A stretch of DNA of 50,883 bases from Bellilinea sp034411135. Lineage in GTDB: Bacteria > Chloroflexota > Anaerolineae > Anaerolineales > Anaerolineaceae. Shown here in pieces: positions 40,482-49,280 of this stretch (within the stretch, counting starts at the first letter, position 1; every line of letters begins with the position of its first letter). Made by a program: the position numbers and the translations under genes. The notes beneath the pieces were generated by a model. The model was not told the origin of the DNA. It saw only the letters and a program-made list of their open reading frames with translations, and made no database searches. Location of the stretch: assembly GCA_034411135.1 (NCBI GenBank), contig DAOUMN010000106.1, positions 1 through 50,883 on the forward strand. Direction: 5' to 3'.

Positions 40482-42658
40482 TGGTTCAAAAACGGTATCA
40501 CGTTGAAGGCATGGATTGCGCAGATTGCGCGTTGAAAATCGAAAAAGGTGTGCGCTCGCTGGCAGGTGTGGAGCAGGTGGAATTGAACTTCAACACTGCT
40601 GCCATGGTCGTAACGGGCGGTGTCAGCGAAGAAATGCTGCGCCAGCGGGTGGAGATGCTGGGGTACCAGTTGCGCAGCGAACCAGCCAAACACGCCGCGA
40701 AAAATTTGGAAGCCTTCTTACCCGGATTGGTGCGCTATCTGCTTGCCGGGTGGGAGCATCGTCTGGCGCTGTTGGGCGGGGTGTTGATCCTGGTTTCGTT
40801 CCTGTTGCCCATCCGGACCGCCGACTCCCATTGGGCGTACGGTCTGCAATTTGTTGCACTGGGGCTGGCAGGTTATCCCATCGCGCGCAGCGCACTGGTT
40901 AATTTATGGATCAACCGCGATTTCAACATGAATTTTTTAATGACCATTGCTGCGCTAGGCGCGGTGATCATTGGAGAAATTCCCGAAGCGGCTTCCCTCA
41001 TTTTCCTGTTTGCCATTGCCGAAGCGCTGGAGGGCTACACCAGCGACCGGGCGCGCCGCTCGATCTACCTGTTGGCGGAACTGGTGCCAAACAGTGCCTT
41101 GCGTTTGACTGCCCAAGGTGAAGAACGGGTGGATGTGGAGGCGCTGCAAATTGGTGACCGGATCATTATTCCCGCCGGGGAGCGCATCCCCATGGATGGC
41201 ATTGTGCGCGGCGGGCAAAGCCAGGTCAATCAGGCGCCGATCACCGGCGAAAGCCTGCCGGTGGACAAATCGCCGGGAGACGAGGTGTTTGCCGGGTCGA
41301 TCAACGGCAGCGACGTGCTGGAGGTCGAGGTCACCCATCGCGCTGTGGACAACACCCTCAACCGGATCATTCGCTTGGTGGAGGAAGCACAGGGATTGAA
41401 AGCCCCTGCCCAGCGCTTTGTTGACCGCTTTGCCCGTTACTACACTCCGGCAATGATGGTATTGGCCGTGTTGGTGGCTATAATTCCACCCCTGCTCTTT
41501 GGACAACCCTTTCTAAACACCCTGGATGGTGAGCGCGGCTGGCTGTACCGTGGGCTGGCTATGCTGGTTATCGGCTGCCCGTGTGCGCTGGTGATATCCA
41601 CGCCGGTGACGATGGTCAGCGCAATTGCCGCTGCTGCGCGGCGTGGTGTACTGTTCAAGGGTGGGCTGTTTGTCGAGTCGCTCAGCCGGGTGCGGGTCAT
41701 TGCCTTTGACAAGACCGGGACGCTGACGCGCGGTTCGCCGGTGGTCACGGCGGTGCGCTCGGTTGATTGCGCCGACGGTGGTATGTGCGCCGCATGCGAG
41801 GACGTGCTTGCGCTGGCGTGTTCGCTCGAACGGCGCAGCCGTCACCCTCTGGCGCAAGCCGTTGTGCAGGCGGCTGTGGAGCGTGGATTGGACGAGCGCT
41901 ACCCGGCAGCCGAAGCGGTCACTGCGCTGAACGGGATGGGTTTGCAGGGCGAAATTAACGGGCGGCGCGCCACGATTGGCAATCACCGCCTGTTCGAGGA
42001 TGATCACCCGCATTCGGATGAATTGTGCCGTTGGGTTAAATCGGCGGAGATACTGGGGCAGACCACCATGCTGGTCTGCGACGGGGAACGGGTGCGCGGC
42101 TACCTGGCGGTCAGTGACGAGATGCGCCCGGAAAGCGCGCAGATTGTAACCGAATTGAGGCAGCTGGGTCTGGAGGTGGTCATGTTGACCGGCGACAACC
42201 CGAATGCCGGACAGGCAGTTGGTGATCAGTTGGGTATTGATCGGGTGCGGGCAGGATTGCTGCCCGCGGACAAGGTGCAGGTGGTCGAGGAACTGCGCAC
42301 GCACTACGGCGGTATTGCCATGGTTGGCGACGGAATCAACGATACCCCAGCACTGGCGGCTGCCAATGTAGGGGTGGCGATGGGCGGCGCGGCTTCCAGC
42401 CAGGCAATGGAAACCGCTGATGTCGTGTTAATGGCGGACGGGCTCAACCGTCTGCCGTTTGCCGTCCGGCTGGCGCGGCTGGCGCGGCGGCTGATTGTTC
42501 AGAATATCGCCTTCAGTCTGGCGACCAAAGCGGTATTCCTGCTTCTGGCGCTGGGCGGCTTGACAACTATGTGGATGGCTGTGCTGGGTGATATGGGTGT
42601 CTCGCTGCTGGTGACCTTTAACGGGATGCGACCGCTGGGCATGAGCGAGCGTAAATAG
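40481..42658 (+). CDS. Heavy-metal-translocating P1B-type ATPase (ZntA/CadA-like)
   Basis: Exports divalent metals (Zn, Cd, Pb or Co) at the expense of ATP. The 725-residue protein has one N-terminal HMA domain with GMDCADC (10-16), eight expected membrane helices, the actuator TGES (PITGESLPVDKSPGDE), the transmembrane CPC motif (366-368, IGCPCALVISTP), the phosphorylation loop DKTGT (D410), SRHPLAQAV carrying the HP signature, and MVGDGINDTPALAAANVGVA. CPC with a single HMA and the ArsR/SmtB neighbour favour the ZntA/CadA (P1B-2) class over the copper class. A Cys-rich stretch (CADGGMCAACEDV) in the nucleotide-binding domain is additional and may sense metal. Co-transcribed and coupled with the repressor gene. 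Confidence 0.94.
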   Translation: MVQKRYHVEGMDCADCALKIEKGVRSLAGVEQVELNFNTAAMVVTGGVSEEMLRQRVEMLGYQLRSEPAKHAAKNLEAFLPGLVRYLLAGWEHRLALLGGVLILVSFLLPIRTADSHWAYGLQFVALGLAGYPIARSALVNLWINRDFNMNFLMTIAALGAVIIGEIPEAASLIFLFAIAEALEGYTSDRARRSIYLLAELVPNSALRLTAQGEERVDVEALQIGDRIIIPAGERIPMDGIVRGGQSQVNQAPITGESLPVDKSPGDEVFAGSINGSDVLEVEVTHRAVDNTLNRIIRLVEEAQGLKAPAQRFVDRFARYYTPAMMVLAVLVAIIPPLLFGQPFLNTLDGERGWLYRGLAMLVIGCPCALVISTPVTMVSAIAAAARRGVLFKGGLFVESLSRVRVIAFDKTGTLTRGSPVVTAVRSVDCADGGMCAACEDVLALACSLERRSRHPLAQAVVQAAVERGLDERYPAAEAVTALNGMGLQGEINGRRATIGNHRLFEDDHPHSDELCRWVKSAEILGQTTMLVCDGERVRGYLAVSDEMRPESAQIVTELRQLGLEVVMLTGDNPNAGQAVGDQLGIDRVRAGLLPADKVQVVEELRTHYGGIAMVGDGINDTPALAAANVGVAMGGAASSQAMETADVVLMADGLNRLPFAVRLARLARRLIVQNIAFSLATKAVFLLLALGGLTTMWMAVLGDMGVSLLVTFNGMRPLGMSERK

Positions 42659-42675
42659 CCGGTTGGCGGGCTGCC

Positions 42676-43404
42676 TTATACCGGCGGCCAGGGGTATGGG
42701 CGGCGGTTCGACGAAGGATTAGGAAAACAGCCTGTGTCGATCAGGCGGCGGGTGCGCCGCCGCAGGGCGCGCAGTTCCGCCACGGAGAGTAAATCCTCCA
42801 GCGCCGCGGCGATACCTCCTGGCTGGTCGAACTGCGTCTCGAAGCGGGTCATATCCGCCAGCAGGTCGGACGGAATGGCTTCTGCACTGAAATCCCACAC
42901 CACGCTGCGCAGTTTATCCTCGACGTGAAAGCAGATTCCGTGATCGATCAGCCACAGGTGGTTGTTGGCATCAATGAGGATATGACCACCCTTGCGGTCG
43001 GCATTGTTGATGATGTAATCAAACAAAACCACCGGGCGCAGGCGCTGACGGTCCTCCGGGCGGAAGGAAAAGTAGTGATATTCCGGGTCGTGTTCGATAA
43101 ATAATTGCACCGAACCCGGACCCAGTGGCGCCTTGCGACGATAGACGGTTGGCGGCACCAACTGCCAGCCAAGCGCTTCGCTGACCAGGTAAGCCGCCAC
43201 CTCGCGGTACGAGAGCGTGCCGGCAGGAAAATCCCACAATGGCTGTTCGCCGCGGGTCGGCTTGTACACTGCCGGAAATTCCTGTTGGTCGTGTTGTATG
43301 GCAGCCAGGAAGGTGTAATTTGAGCCATGGACGAACTGCCCGCGCAGAGTCATTTCGCCCCCCTGGAGTATGTCGAGAATGTGCGGGTTGATCAGGCTAT
43401 TCAT
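42676..43404 (-). CDS. SCO1664-family protein with PI3/4-kinase-like fold
   Basis: Conserved protein of unknown function, 242 residues, with the kinase-like fold of the phosphatidylinositol 3/4-kinase/HipA type. Lys in AVYKPTRGE is the likely ATP-binding residue; DYIINNADRKGGHILID carries an HxD-like N-x-D-R catalytic loop and WLIDHGICFH supplies the metal-binding Asp of the DFG position. Such proteins (TIGR03843) are usually beside DUF3090 proteins in actinobacteria and Chloroflexota, as here (27 nt gap), so the two probably act together. No Shine-Dalgarno precedes the ATG at 43404, which fits reinitiation after the previous gene. Substrate unknown. Confidence 0.83.
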   Translation of the reverse strand: MNSLINPHILDILQGGEMTLRGQFVHGSNYTFLAAIQHDQQEFPAVYKPTRGEQPLWDFPAGTLSYREVAAYLVSEALGWQLVPPTVYRRKAPLGPGSVQLFIEHDPEYHYFSFRPEDRQRLRPVVLFDYIINNADRKGGHILIDANNHLWLIDHGICFHVEDKLRSVVWDFSAEAIPSDLLADMTRFETQFDQPGGIAAALEDLLSVAELRALRRRTRRLIDTGCFPNPSSNRRPYPWPPV

Positions 43405-43431
43405 TTGAGCGCAGCCGCCAGGTTGGGCGGG

Positions 43432-43959
43432 TCAGTGTTTATGACCGTTCTTTTTTGGGCAAAAATGCCCTTCCGCTTCCATTGGCTCACCGCATTGCGG
43501 GCAAATCGGTCGACCACGGTTTGCCAGCTCGACTCCCCATGCGCTCATTGCCAGCAGTTGCGAGCGGGTGCACCAAAACCGAGCCACACCAGCATCCTCC
43601 TCGCCAGTCTGGTCAGTGATGATTTCGTGAGCAATCAGGCACGCCAGGTCGCGCTCCGGATCGTATGCCAGCCCCAACTCGCCGATGCGAAATAGTGGAT
43701 CGACCGGCGGTTGGATGTGCATGCGGGTTTCGTCATATTCGGGTGAAGCAGGAGGCAGTTCGGGATAACGCGAAGTCAATTCCTTGAAAAATTGCTCAAC
43801 CCCAATGGCAAGCGTCTGGATCTGCACTTTTTCGATCAACAGGGTAACTACCTGATCTGCCTGCCCCGCCTGGATATAGAAAACCCGCTGCCCAGGTTTG
43901 CCGATGGCATCGGTGGTGATGTAGGTGACGGGGTCGAGTTCGATTTCAGTTTGCGCCAT
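43432..43959 (-). CDS. DUF3090 family protein
   Basis: Conserved protein of unknown role, 175 residues. N-terminal beta-rich region (IELDPVTYITTDAIGKPGQR, FYIQAGQADQVVTLLIEKVQ) and ending in a probable zinc ribbon: CPQCGEPM followed by HFCPKKNGHKH. DUF3090 proteins (TIGR03847) co-occur with SCO1664-family kinase-like proteins, which is the next gene here. The start at 43959 is set by AGGAGG upstream and by family similarity; the longer frame overlaps non-conserved sequence. It lies 95 nt after murI on the same strand and may share its transcript. Confidence 0.85.
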   Translation of the reverse strand: MAQTEIELDPVTYITTDAIGKPGQRVFYIQAGQADQVVTLLIEKVQIQTLAIGVEQFFKELTSRYPELPPASPEYDETRMHIQPPVDPLFRIGELGLAYDPERDLACLIAHEIITDQTGEEDAGVARFWCTRSQLLAMSAWGVELANRGRPICPQCGEPMEAEGHFCPKKNGHKH

Positions 43960-44054
43960 GCTGTGTGTGCCTCCTCTGCTTGTGTTTGAGTATACCAGAA
44001 AGCAGAATGTTCCGCGTGTACCTGTCGAATCTGCCCTATGCACGGCAAGCGGAC

Positions 44055-44888
44055 TCATGCGCTGGGCTCTGTCAGCCGGTCTGCCTGCCAGGCAGCATGG
44101 AAAACGCGTCCCTTCGTTTCACCACACAACAGGTGCAGCAGGTCGCTAAAATGCTCGCGGCTGCTGCTGGTGAAATAGGTTACTGCAGATGGATTGTCTC
44201 CTGCCGCAAGCCAACCGCGTTGTTCGAGCAAGCGGCGGGTCTGGCGGGCTACTGCCGGGGCGGGATCGATTACCCGCACACCATCCCCGCAGATCAATTG
44301 GATTTGCGGGATGACGAAGGGATAATGCGTGCAGCCGAGCACAACGGTGTCGATGCCCGATTGCAGCATGGGCATCAGTGCTTGTTCCAGGATTTGGCGG
44401 GTACGGCTGCCGTCCAGCCGTCCGGCTTCGATCTCGTCCACCAGCCCGGCGCAGGTATTGGTGTACAACTGCACTCCGGCGGCAAAGCGTTCCACCACCG
44501 AAGCGTATAGAGCGCCTTGAAAAGTTGCCGGAGTGGCGAGCACACCTACCTTGCCGCTGCGGGTGGTTTCGGCGGCGGGCTTGACCGCCGGTTCCATCCC
44601 AACGAAAGGCACATTCGGGAATACGCCGCGCAGGTAATGCAGAGCGGCAGCCGATGCCGTGTTGCAGGCAACCACAATCAGCCCTGCCCCGTGCGCCAGC
44701 AAGAAACGGGTGATTTCCTCGGCGTAGGTGCGCACTTCTTCCAGCGGACGGCTTCCGTAGGGCACATGCTGCTGATCGGCAAAATAAAGCGCTGGCTGGG
44801 CAGGCATCAAAGCCCGCAGTGCGCGCAGTACGGAAAGTCCGCCCACGCCCGAGTCGAACACGCCGATGGCAACCGGCTGGGGATTCAA
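44055..44888 (-). CDS. murI: Glutamate racemase
   Basis: Makes D-glutamate for peptidoglycan. 277 residues; motifs are IGVFDSGVGGLSVLRAL (D12), VPYGSRPLEEV, VVACNTASAAALHYL with catalytic C75, and LGCTHYPFVIPQIQLI with C186. Both catalytic cysteines are present. No ATG lies near the conserved start; the TTG at 44888 is used because GAAGG lies about 5 nt before it and the frame is 3 residues from the IGVFDSG motif. The start is immediately after the stop of the glutamine amidotransferase gene (44890), so the two are probably coupled. Confidence 0.95.
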   Translation of the reverse strand: MNPQPVAIGVFDSGVGGLSVLRALRALMPAQPALYFADQQHVPYGSRPLEEVRTYAEEITRFLLAHGAGLIVVACNTASAAALHYLRGVFPNVPFVGMEPAVKPAAETTRSGKVGVLATPATFQGALYASVVERFAAGVQLYTNTCAGLVDEIEAGRLDGSRTRQILEQALMPMLQSGIDTVVLGCTHYPFVIPQIQLICGDGVRVIDPAPAVARQTRRLLEQRGWLAAGDNPSAVTYFTSSSREHFSDLLHLLCGETKGRVFHAAWQADRLTEPSA

Positions 44889-44889
44889 C

Positions 44890-45612
44890 TCAGCCTTCTC
44901 CGGCAGCCTGTATGAAGGCAGCGAACAACGCCAGATGCTGCGGGTGGTCGGTCAGCCATTCCGGGTGCCACTGTACGCCGATCAGAAAACGGTGGTTGAG
45001 CAATTCAACCGCCTCTGCCAGTCCATCCGGTGACCAGGCGCTGACACGCAGTTCATCGGCAATGCGCGCCAAACCCTGATGGTGAAGGCTGTTGACTGGC
45101 AGCTCATTGGCAGCGGTGATGAACTCCAGGCGGGTATCTGCCATGATTTTCACCTTGTGCGCAATTGTCTCGCGCGGGTAACCGGGGTAATAGTCGTGCT
45201 TGAGCGCACCGGAGAGCTGGTCGGCAATGTCGGTGTAGAGTGTCCCGCCCAGGGCAACATTGATCACCTGCGCACCGCGGCAAATACCCAGCAATGGCTT
45301 TTGCGCCTCGGCTGCCAGCTGCACCAGTTCGATTTCCAGATCGTCGCGGGCAGGGTCGACGTCGTACACTCGTGGGTGGGATGTGCCGTCGAAACGCGCC
45401 GGATCGATGTCCCCGCCGCCAACCAGCAAAATGCCGTCCAGGCGGGCAAACAGGCTGCGCAACTGGGTACTGTTCAAGCCAACCGGAATGAGCAGGGGTA
45501 TGCCGCCCGCGCCCAGTACGGCTTTGGAATAAGCTTCCTTTGCACCTACGCTGACGATAGGGGAGTGAATTACCAGGCGTTCCGTGCTCAAGCCGATCAG
45601 AGGTGGGTTCAT
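44890..45612 (-). CDS. Class I glutamine amidotransferase-like hydrolase (PuuD/peptidase C26)
   Basis: Gamma-glutamyl hydrolase-type enzyme, 240 residues, related to gamma-glutamyl-GABA hydrolase PuuD. The catalytic set is visible: nucleophile C111 in GICRGAQ, and H216 and E218 in GVQWHPEWL. VGGGDIDPARFDGTSHPRVY and LHHQGLARIADELRVSAWSP are typical of the PuuD group. The start at 45612 follows AAGGAG and begins MNPPLIGLS; an extension of 12 codons upstream is not supported. It is just upstream of murI, but a link to D-glutamate metabolism is conjecture. Substrate unknown. Confidence 0.88.
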   Translation of the reverse strand: MNPPLIGLSTERLVIHSPIVSVGAKEAYSKAVLGAGGIPLLIPVGLNSTQLRSLFARLDGILLVGGGDIDPARFDGTSHPRVYDVDPARDDLEIELVQLAAEAQKPLLGICRGAQVINVALGGTLYTDIADQLSGALKHDYYPGYPRETIAHKVKIMADTRLEFITAANELPVNSLHHQGLARIADELRVSAWSPDGLAEAVELLNHRFLIGVQWHPEWLTDHPQHLALFAAFIQAAGEG

Positions 45613-45681
45613 GGCGCTCCTTTTTGCTGTTATAGCAGAAATTACCAATCTGGGTTGCTGTGAAGAGGGCGGGTTTTACCC

Positions 45682-45712
45682 AAAAAAGGCGCAGCCTTTG
45701 GATGACTGCGCC
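45682..45712 (-). terminator. Intrinsic terminator of rplS
   Basis: GGCGCAG (45688-45694) / CTGCGCC (45706-45712), 11-nt loop. On the minus strand a run of six T follows. It lies about 28 nt after the rplS stop. Confidence 0.85.
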
Positions 45713-45739
45713 CTGAGCCTGCGGTGCGGGCAATAAAGA

Positions 45740-46090
45740 CTAGTTGAATTTTTGTTTAAGCCGTGCGCTTTTACCGGTGCGGGTGCGCAAAAAGTACAGG
45801 CGAGAACGGCGCACGCGGTTGCGGCGTTCGACGACTACCCGGTCAATGCGCGGGGAGCGCAGCAGGAAGGTGCGTTCCACGCCGATCCCGTTACTGGCAA
45901 TGCGCCGCACGGTGAAGGTCGAGTTGGTGCCGTTGTTATGAATGAACAGAACCGTGCCTTTAAATTCCTGGATACGTTCGCGGTTGCCTTCTTTGATCTT
46001 TACATGTACAGAAACCGTGTCGCCGGTGCGCAGGTCCGGGATATTGGGGTTGACCGCTGCCTCAACAGATTTAAGCAATTCTTCCATCAT
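45740..46090 (-). CDS. rplS: 50S ribosomal protein L19
   Basis: Large-subunit protein located at the 30S-50S interface. 116 residues, the normal length. Conserved blocks: IPDLRTGDTVSVHVKIKEGN, RIQEFKGTVLFIHNNG, TFTVRRIASNGIGVERTFLL, SPRIDRVVVERRNRVRRSRL and YFLRTRTGKSARL. The ATG at 46090 has AAGGAA upstream; a second ATG follows directly and cannot be ruled out. It is not next to rpsP, rimM or trmD, which often accompany it elsewhere, so it is a single-gene transcription unit with its own promoter and terminator. Confidence 0.98.
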   Translation of the reverse strand: MMEELLKSVEAAVNPNIPDLRTGDTVSVHVKIKEGNRERIQEFKGTVLFIHNNGTNSTFTVRRIASNGIGVERTFLLRSPRIDRVVVERRNRVRRSRLYFLRTRTGKSARLKQKFN

Positions 46091-46116
46091 GCATTTCCTT
46101 CTCGTAAGATCATGCC

Positions 46117-46132
46117 CGCGTCAGTGGACGCG
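46117..46132 (-). promoter_or_regulatory. Hairpin at the start of the rplS leader
   Basis: Perfect 6-bp stem CGCGTC (46117-46122) / GACGCG (46127-46132) with an AGTG loop on the plus strand, placed immediately downstream of the predicted transcription start. It could be an L19 autoregulatory structure or a transcript-stabilising 5' stem. Confidence 0.45.
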
Positions 46133-46139
46133 AGGGCAG

Positions 46140-46168
46140 ATTATATCACGAAGTGCGGAATTTAACAA
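46140..46168 (-). promoter_or_regulatory. Promoter of rplS
   Basis: Minus strand TTGTTA (46168-46163), 17-nt spacer, TATAAT (46145-46140). Predicted +1 near 46133, giving a leader of about 43 nt. Confidence 0.75.
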
Positions 46169-46210
46169 TGATTCCGGTAAAAAAATGTTGTTTGTTTTTC
46201 GCAGTCGGTT

Positions 46211-49018
46211 TTAACGTTGCACCAGCGGCAGGAACACAGCCTGGCTGGTCAAAACGCCCAGATCCAACCCGACCAGCAGCGGGTCGTGGTCGGCGGAGCG
46301 GTAAGCATCCGGGCTGTACAGGCTGGTGAGTTGACTGCTGTTTTTGAACTCGGTGTTGTAATCCAGCACGCGCGGCTCATCGGCATTGATGTGCCAAACC
46401 ACAGCGCTGCGCACAAAGGGCATCAGGCTTGCGGATGCAGCGGCGTGGTCAAGGCAACCCGCCTGCCCTTCAAAGATGTAAGTGTACGACGCCAAACTGT
46501 TAAAGTGAGGTATCAGGCTGGTGTAACCTGCTGTGTACAGATAAGCGAGCGGATCCTCACGTGAGTAGGCGTTCAGGTCACCGAGCAGCAGCACGTCCGG
46601 GTCAGCGATGCCGGTTGGGTCGCTGGCAATCCAATTAATCCACTCGATGACTGCGCGGGTACGCACAATGTTGCAGTTGCCCTGCCCGTCACCGGCATCC
46701 GGCTGATCGCATGAGCTGCCCTTGCTTTTGAGATGATTAACGCTGATCAAAAAACGTTCGCCGCTGCTCACTTCTTGAAAAGCTTGCAGCAGGGAGGGGC
46801 GATTGCGGGCGGTCAGGTCGCCGCCATTGACAAAGGCGGGCGTGTCCAGCACGGCAGTTGCCAGCGGGATCAGCACGGCGGGCTTGAAAATTAACGCGAC
46901 CTTGATGGCGTCCGTACCGAGCGCATTCACCCTGCCGGCGGCGGCATCGGCATCAATAAAGGCGTATACCGGCGCCCCGGCAGCCTGGTTCAAGCGGTTG
47001 ACCAGCTCAGCCAGTGCACTGCCTGCGCTGTAACCGTCATTTTCGATCTCGATCAAGCCAATTGCATCAGCCTCCAGGGCAAGAATGGCACTGACCAGCT
47101 TGGCAGCCTGGCGTTCGAACTCAATGGGGGTATTTGCGCCGCGGCAATCCAGTACCGCACCACCCACACCGGCGGTGCAGTCGCTAAAGGTGTTGAAAAA
47201 ATTGAGCGCGTTCAGGCTGGCAACCCGCAGTCGACCTGGAACGGAAGGCGGTGCAGCCGGGCGCGGATTGGACGGCTGGAACAGCGGCGCGGTAGCCCCC
47301 AGCGCATTTTGCGGACGTATGCGGAAGGCGTTCGGGCTGGCGGAATTGCCACTCCAGGTGTAGGTCATCACCCCCACCAATTGATCGATGGTGTCCCCGC
47401 TGCGAAGCGTATTGTCAGCCGTCAATGGCTGCCCGCCGCGAGCAAAGGATATTGGAACAGGATTCTGTGCCTGGGAGGCGTCATCCAGCAGGATGCGGCT
47501 GAGCAGATTGGCTTGTTCGTACTCCAGCGCGCTCAAACCGGGCTCGACCAGCTGGGTGGGTTGGTACAAGCGCTGGCTGCCCGAAAGGGTGACTTCTCCA
47601 AAGCGCCCCAGGTTGTAGGTGTCGGTTACCCAAAGTGTCTGATCGAAACGCACCAGCATGCCTTCATATTGTTCCGCTTCGTCCAGGCTGGCAAACGGCA
47701 GGCGCATCCTTGTGGGTTCAAGGTTTACCCCGCTGGCGAGCACTTCGATCTGGCTGGCGCTAATCTGCGTCTGGTCGAAATACTCACTCACTGTGCCGCT
47801 GACCTGCACGCGCTGTCCAAGCGATACGGAGTCCGGTTGATTGTTGAACACAAATATTCCATCGGAGGTGGCGATATCGCCATCTCCGCTTTCATCTTGA
47901 ATATAAAAACCACGCAAACTGGCGCTGGTGCTGCCCTCGTAATCCCCAACAACGATCCCACGCGTGGTCAGGTTGCGTCCGGCGTAGGGGGAGTGGCTGG
48001 AGTTGCCCTGGATGGTGTAAATGGCGGCTTCCTCGGTCAGGATGGTCAGGGTGGCGCGCCCCTGGCTGACCAACGCGCCACTTACATTGGACAACTCGAT
48101 CATCACGGTTTCATCGCCTTCCAACTGAGTGTCGCCGATCACAGTTACATCGAAGGTGTAAATCGTTTCGCCAGCGGGGAGTGATACGTTGCTCTGATTG
48201 GTGGCGCGGTAGTCCTCTCCGGCAGTGGCACTGCCATCGCTGAAGGTGAGATCGAAGCGCACCTCGCTGCTGGCAGGGGTGGTCAGATAAACGCTGATTT
48301 GCACTGCGCGCTCGCTGCTGTTGCCTTCCGGTGCAGAAACGTTTTCAATGTACAGGTGGGGTTGACCGGCATCGCACAGGTTGGCTGGCGAGGCGCGGTT
48401 GCGCGGCTGCGGTGCGGCAGTCGGGTCGGCAGCGCTGAAATCTGTATTGTTGTTATCGCTGTCCGTGCAGCCGTTGTTCATTCGCTTGGCAGCGGTGGTA
48501 TTGGAGAGTGCGGCTGCCGGATTGCCTTCCGCGCAGTTTGCTGCACCATAGCCAATCCGATCGATAATGCTGTTGCCGGGCGGGCAGCTCCCATTGAGCG
48601 GGGTCAGCGTTGCCACCAGGGCGACCTTGCCGGCGGTGGCGCTCATCGAAATGCCACCGGTCACATCCGGGGTGGGCAGGTCGAGCGTGCCGCCTGTACC
48701 GGCCGCTTGCTGGACAAGCAGGTATTGCCCGGGTTGCAGTGTGCCTGTCAGTCCGGTGACTTGCCAGGTTGAGCCGGTTGCGCTGGCGTATTGCACGCTC
48801 CAGCCATTCAAATCAACCGGGTGGTTGCCGCGGTTGAACAGCTCGATGTAATCATTTTTATAAGCCGCGCCGGAGTTACCGCCCCCGCCATACACCTGGC
48901 TGATCACCACCGTATCCGACAGGGCGCGCACAGCCGTGGGGTGCAGGAACAGCCCGTTTGTCAGCAGCGCAATACTGAGCAGTATCGAAAAGATTTTGGC
49001 AATCCATTTTTGTGGCAT
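46211..49018 (-). CDS. Secreted nuclease with lamin-tail, Calx-beta and endonuclease/exonuclease/phosphatase domains
   Basis: Large extracellular nuclease of the ExeM/NucH type, 935 residues. A signal peptide (about 5-33) precedes a lamin-tail domain (DTVVISQVYGGGGNSGAAYK, DYIELFNRGNHPVDLNGWSV), a Calx-beta repeat (about 220-330; ISVYLTTPASSEVRFDLTFS), an OB-like domain (about 335-435; RGFYIQDESGDGDIATSDGI) and a C-terminal EEP nuclease (about 595-925) with VASLNALNFFNTF, LIEIENDG, LISVNHLKSKGSSC and DVLLLGDLNAYSREDP. The C-terminus ends AVFLPLVQR, a tail I associate with secreted proteins of Chloroflexota. Likely role: degradation of extracellular DNA for nutrients or biofilm turnover. The start has no strong Shine-Dalgarno. 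Confidence 0.9.
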   Translation of the reverse strand: MPQKWIAKIFSILLSIALLTNGLFLHPTAVRALSDTVVISQVYGGGGNSGAAYKNDYIELFNRGNHPVDLNGWSVQYASATGSTWQVTGLTGTLQPGQYLLVQQAAGTGGTLDLPTPDVTGGISMSATAGKVALVATLTPLNGSCPPGNSIIDRIGYGAANCAEGNPAAALSNTTAAKRMNNGCTDSDNNNTDFSAADPTAAPQPRNRASPANLCDAGQPHLYIENVSAPEGNSSERAVQISVYLTTPASSEVRFDLTFSDGSATAGEDYRATNQSNVSLPAGETIYTFDVTVIGDTQLEGDETVMIELSNVSGALVSQGRATLTILTEEAAIYTIQGNSSHSPYAGRNLTTRGIVVGDYEGSTSASLRGFYIQDESGDGDIATSDGIFVFNNQPDSVSLGQRVQVSGTVSEYFDQTQISASQIEVLASGVNLEPTRMRLPFASLDEAEQYEGMLVRFDQTLWVTDTYNLGRFGEVTLSGSQRLYQPTQLVEPGLSALEYEQANLLSRILLDDASQAQNPVPISFARGGQPLTADNTLRSGDTIDQLVGVMTYTWSGNSASPNAFRIRPQNALGATAPLFQPSNPRPAAPPSVPGRLRVASLNALNFFNTFSDCTAGVGGAVLDCRGANTPIEFERQAAKLVSAILALEADAIGLIEIENDGYSAGSALAELVNRLNQAAGAPVYAFIDADAAAGRVNALGTDAIKVALIFKPAVLIPLATAVLDTPAFVNGGDLTARNRPSLLQAFQEVSSGERFLISVNHLKSKGSSCDQPDAGDGQGNCNIVRTRAVIEWINWIASDPTGIADPDVLLLGDLNAYSREDPLAYLYTAGYTSLIPHFNSLASYTYIFEGQAGCLDHAAASASLMPFVRSAVVWHINADEPRVLDYNTEFKNSSQLTSLYSPDAYRSADHDPLLVGLDLGVLTSQAVFLPLVQR

Positions 49019-49141
49019 GAATAATCATTCCGATAGTGAAGGCGTTGGTGCGATTTTTTAGTAACAGACCTGATAGAGATAGAAGACAACAGGACAGGCG
49101 AGAAAGTTTTCTAATTCTGGATTTGATCACCCCATCCTGCC

Positions 49142-49169
49142 TTGACTCTGGCAGGCAATAGATTACAAT
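49142..49169 (+). promoter_or_regulatory. Promoter of tRNA-Leu
   Basis: TTGACT (49142-49147), 16-nt spacer, TACAAT (49164-49169); +1 expected near 49176, five nucleotides before the mature tRNA 5' end. Confidence 0.7.
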
Positions 49170-49180
49170 AATTTTACACC

Positions 49181-49264
49181 GGGGCGGTGGCGGAACAGGC
49201 AGACGCAGCGGACTTAAAATCCGCCGGTGGAGACACCTTGTGGGTTCAAGTCCCACCCGCCCTA
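49181..49264 (+). tRNA. tRNA-Leu (anticodon UAA)
   Basis: 84-nt cloverleaf. Acceptor stem GGGGCGG pairs with CCGCCCT (one G-U pair), with U8 and G9 following. D stem GCG/CGC encloses GAACAGGCAGA. Anticodon arm GCGGA-CTTAAAA-TCCGC gives anticodon TAA at 34-36. A long class II variable arm (GGTG-GAGA-CACC) and T arm GTGGG-TTCAAGT-CCCAC complete it. Discriminator A. The 3' CCA is not encoded. Its own promoter and a terminator flank it. Confidence 0.97.
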
Positions 49265-49280
49265 CAGGCAATGTCTTGAT

